NCBI GenBank assembly: GCA_003250275.1
Contig: QKGW01000200.1
Coordinates: 1-6,225, forward strand
Length of the DNA: 6,225 nt
From: Alphaproteobacteria bacterium
Lineage (GTDB): Bacteria > Pseudomonadota > Alphaproteobacteria > Rhodospirillales > Rhodospirillaceae
Direction: 5' to 3'
Position numbers and translations under genes: made by a program. This document shows positions 5,824 to 6,225 of the stretch, piece after piece (position 1 is the first letter of the stretch; each line of letters starts with the position of its first letter). A model generated the notes under the pieces. It saw only the letters and a program-made list of their open reading frames with translations, ran no database searches and was not told the DNA's origin.

Positions 5824-6225
5824 ATGATCCTGTACCTCGCCCTCGTCGCCCGCGCGCTGTTTCCTGCGGTGCTGATCGCGGCCTTGCTGGCGGCGCGCGT
5901 CGGGCTGGGCGCGCGCGCGGGGCGCGGCGCGGCGTTCGGGTTCGTTGCCGCGGCGCTGCTCGGCGCGGCGGCGCGCGCATACCTTCCAGGGGCCGAGGTG
6001 GGGTTGCGCCTCGCCGCGCTGGCGGCGCTCGCGAGCGCGTTGCCGCTGGTTTCGGCGCGGGTCTCGGGCTCGTTCGTTGGGCACGGGCTCGCTGCCGCGC
6101 TCGGCGGCGTGGTCGCGGCGCTGGCCGGGGCCGAGGCGATGACCCACGCCGCCGACTACAGCTTCACCGCCACCGCGATTCTCAATACCGAGGCCATCCT
6201 CCACGCCGCCGGGGTGATCCTGGCG
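5824..6225 (+). CDS. Multi-helix membrane protein, third gene of the iron operon (3' end outside window)
   Basis: This frame runs open from the ATG at 5824 to the right edge: 134 codons without a stop. AAGGAA (5811-5816) lies 7 bases ahead of the ATG. The protein begins MILYLALVARALFPAVLIAA and is extremely rich in Ala, Leu, Gly and Val. Hydrophobic spans lie at about 5-24, 37-54, 60-77 and 84-103, with another starting near 124. A short polar stretch (AMTHAADYSFTATAILNTEA, 107-126) includes NTEAILHAAG. In Campylobacter p19-type operons the permease and P19 genes are followed by a membrane protein of the Cj1660 type, which has an Fe-S-associated DUF2318 domain in its C-terminal part. Position and topology fit that family, but the diagnostic cysteines would lie outside the window. 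No paralogue or enzyme motif is recognisable. That it is a real membrane protein gene is likely; the family assignment is an inference from gene order. Confidence 0.75.
   Translation, partial: MILYLALVARALFPAVLIAALLAARVGLGARAGRGAAFGFVAAALLGAAARAYLPGAEVGLRLAALAALASALPLVSARVSGSFVGHGLAAALGGVVAALAGAEAMTHAADYSFTATAILNTEAILHAAGVILA

Noticed and set aside
5895..5940. GC-repeat tract (GCGCGCGCGGGGCGCGGCGCGGCG) as a repeat element
   Set aside because: It reads cleanly as Ala/Arg/Gly codons of the membrane protein's first loop; codon bias explains it.

Overview
The window is a GC-rich (roughly two thirds G+C), densely coded stretch of bacterial chromosome. All genes read on the + strand. Codon use, the XenB-like reductase, the rhomboid N-terminus and the FTR1/P19 pair suit an alphaproteobacterium or a close proteobacterial relative. 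This placement is an inference from composition and protein style; no marker gene settles it.

Layout. (1) Positions 1-1030 hold an LrgA/CidA-type small membrane protein, cut by the left edge, overlapping by 14 bases an LrgB/CidB-type membrane protein. This is the classic two-gene holin-like/metabolite-export unit. (2) After a 96-base gap with a strong stem-loop lies a flavin-dependent alkene/xenobiotic reductase of the Old Yellow Enzyme family (1127-2185), closed by a clear intrinsic terminator (about 2226-2253). (3) A six-helix rhomboid intramembrane protease follows (2280-3089). (4) A 139-base gap carries the best regulatory region of the window: a near-consensus sigma70 promoter (TTGACA, 16 bases, TATCAT) whose -35 box overlaps a perfect 10+10 inverted repeat. 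(5) This promoter faces a ferrous-iron uptake operon: an FTR1-family permease with a large N-terminal periplasmic domain (3229-5151), a P19/FetP-type periplasmic metal-binding protein (5241-5771), and the start of a multi-helix membrane protein (5824 to the right edge). The last has the position and look of the third gene (Cj1660-like) of Campylobacter p19-type operons.

How the genes work together. The iron genes form a recognisable FetM-FetP / p19-type system: the periplasmic protein binds metal and delivers it to the permease, whose two REXXE motifs carry iron across the inner membrane. The remaining genes of such operons (ABC-type permeases and ATPase, thioredoxin-like proteins) would be expected beyond the right edge. 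The lrgAB pair, reductase and rhomboid look like independent neighbours.

I found no wholly new system. The points most worth a second look are the triplicated helical module in the periplasmic part of the permease, the operator-like repeat over the iron promoter, and the perfect hairpin between the P19 gene and the third iron gene. No tRNA, rRNA, CRISPR array, insertion sequence or attachment site was seen.
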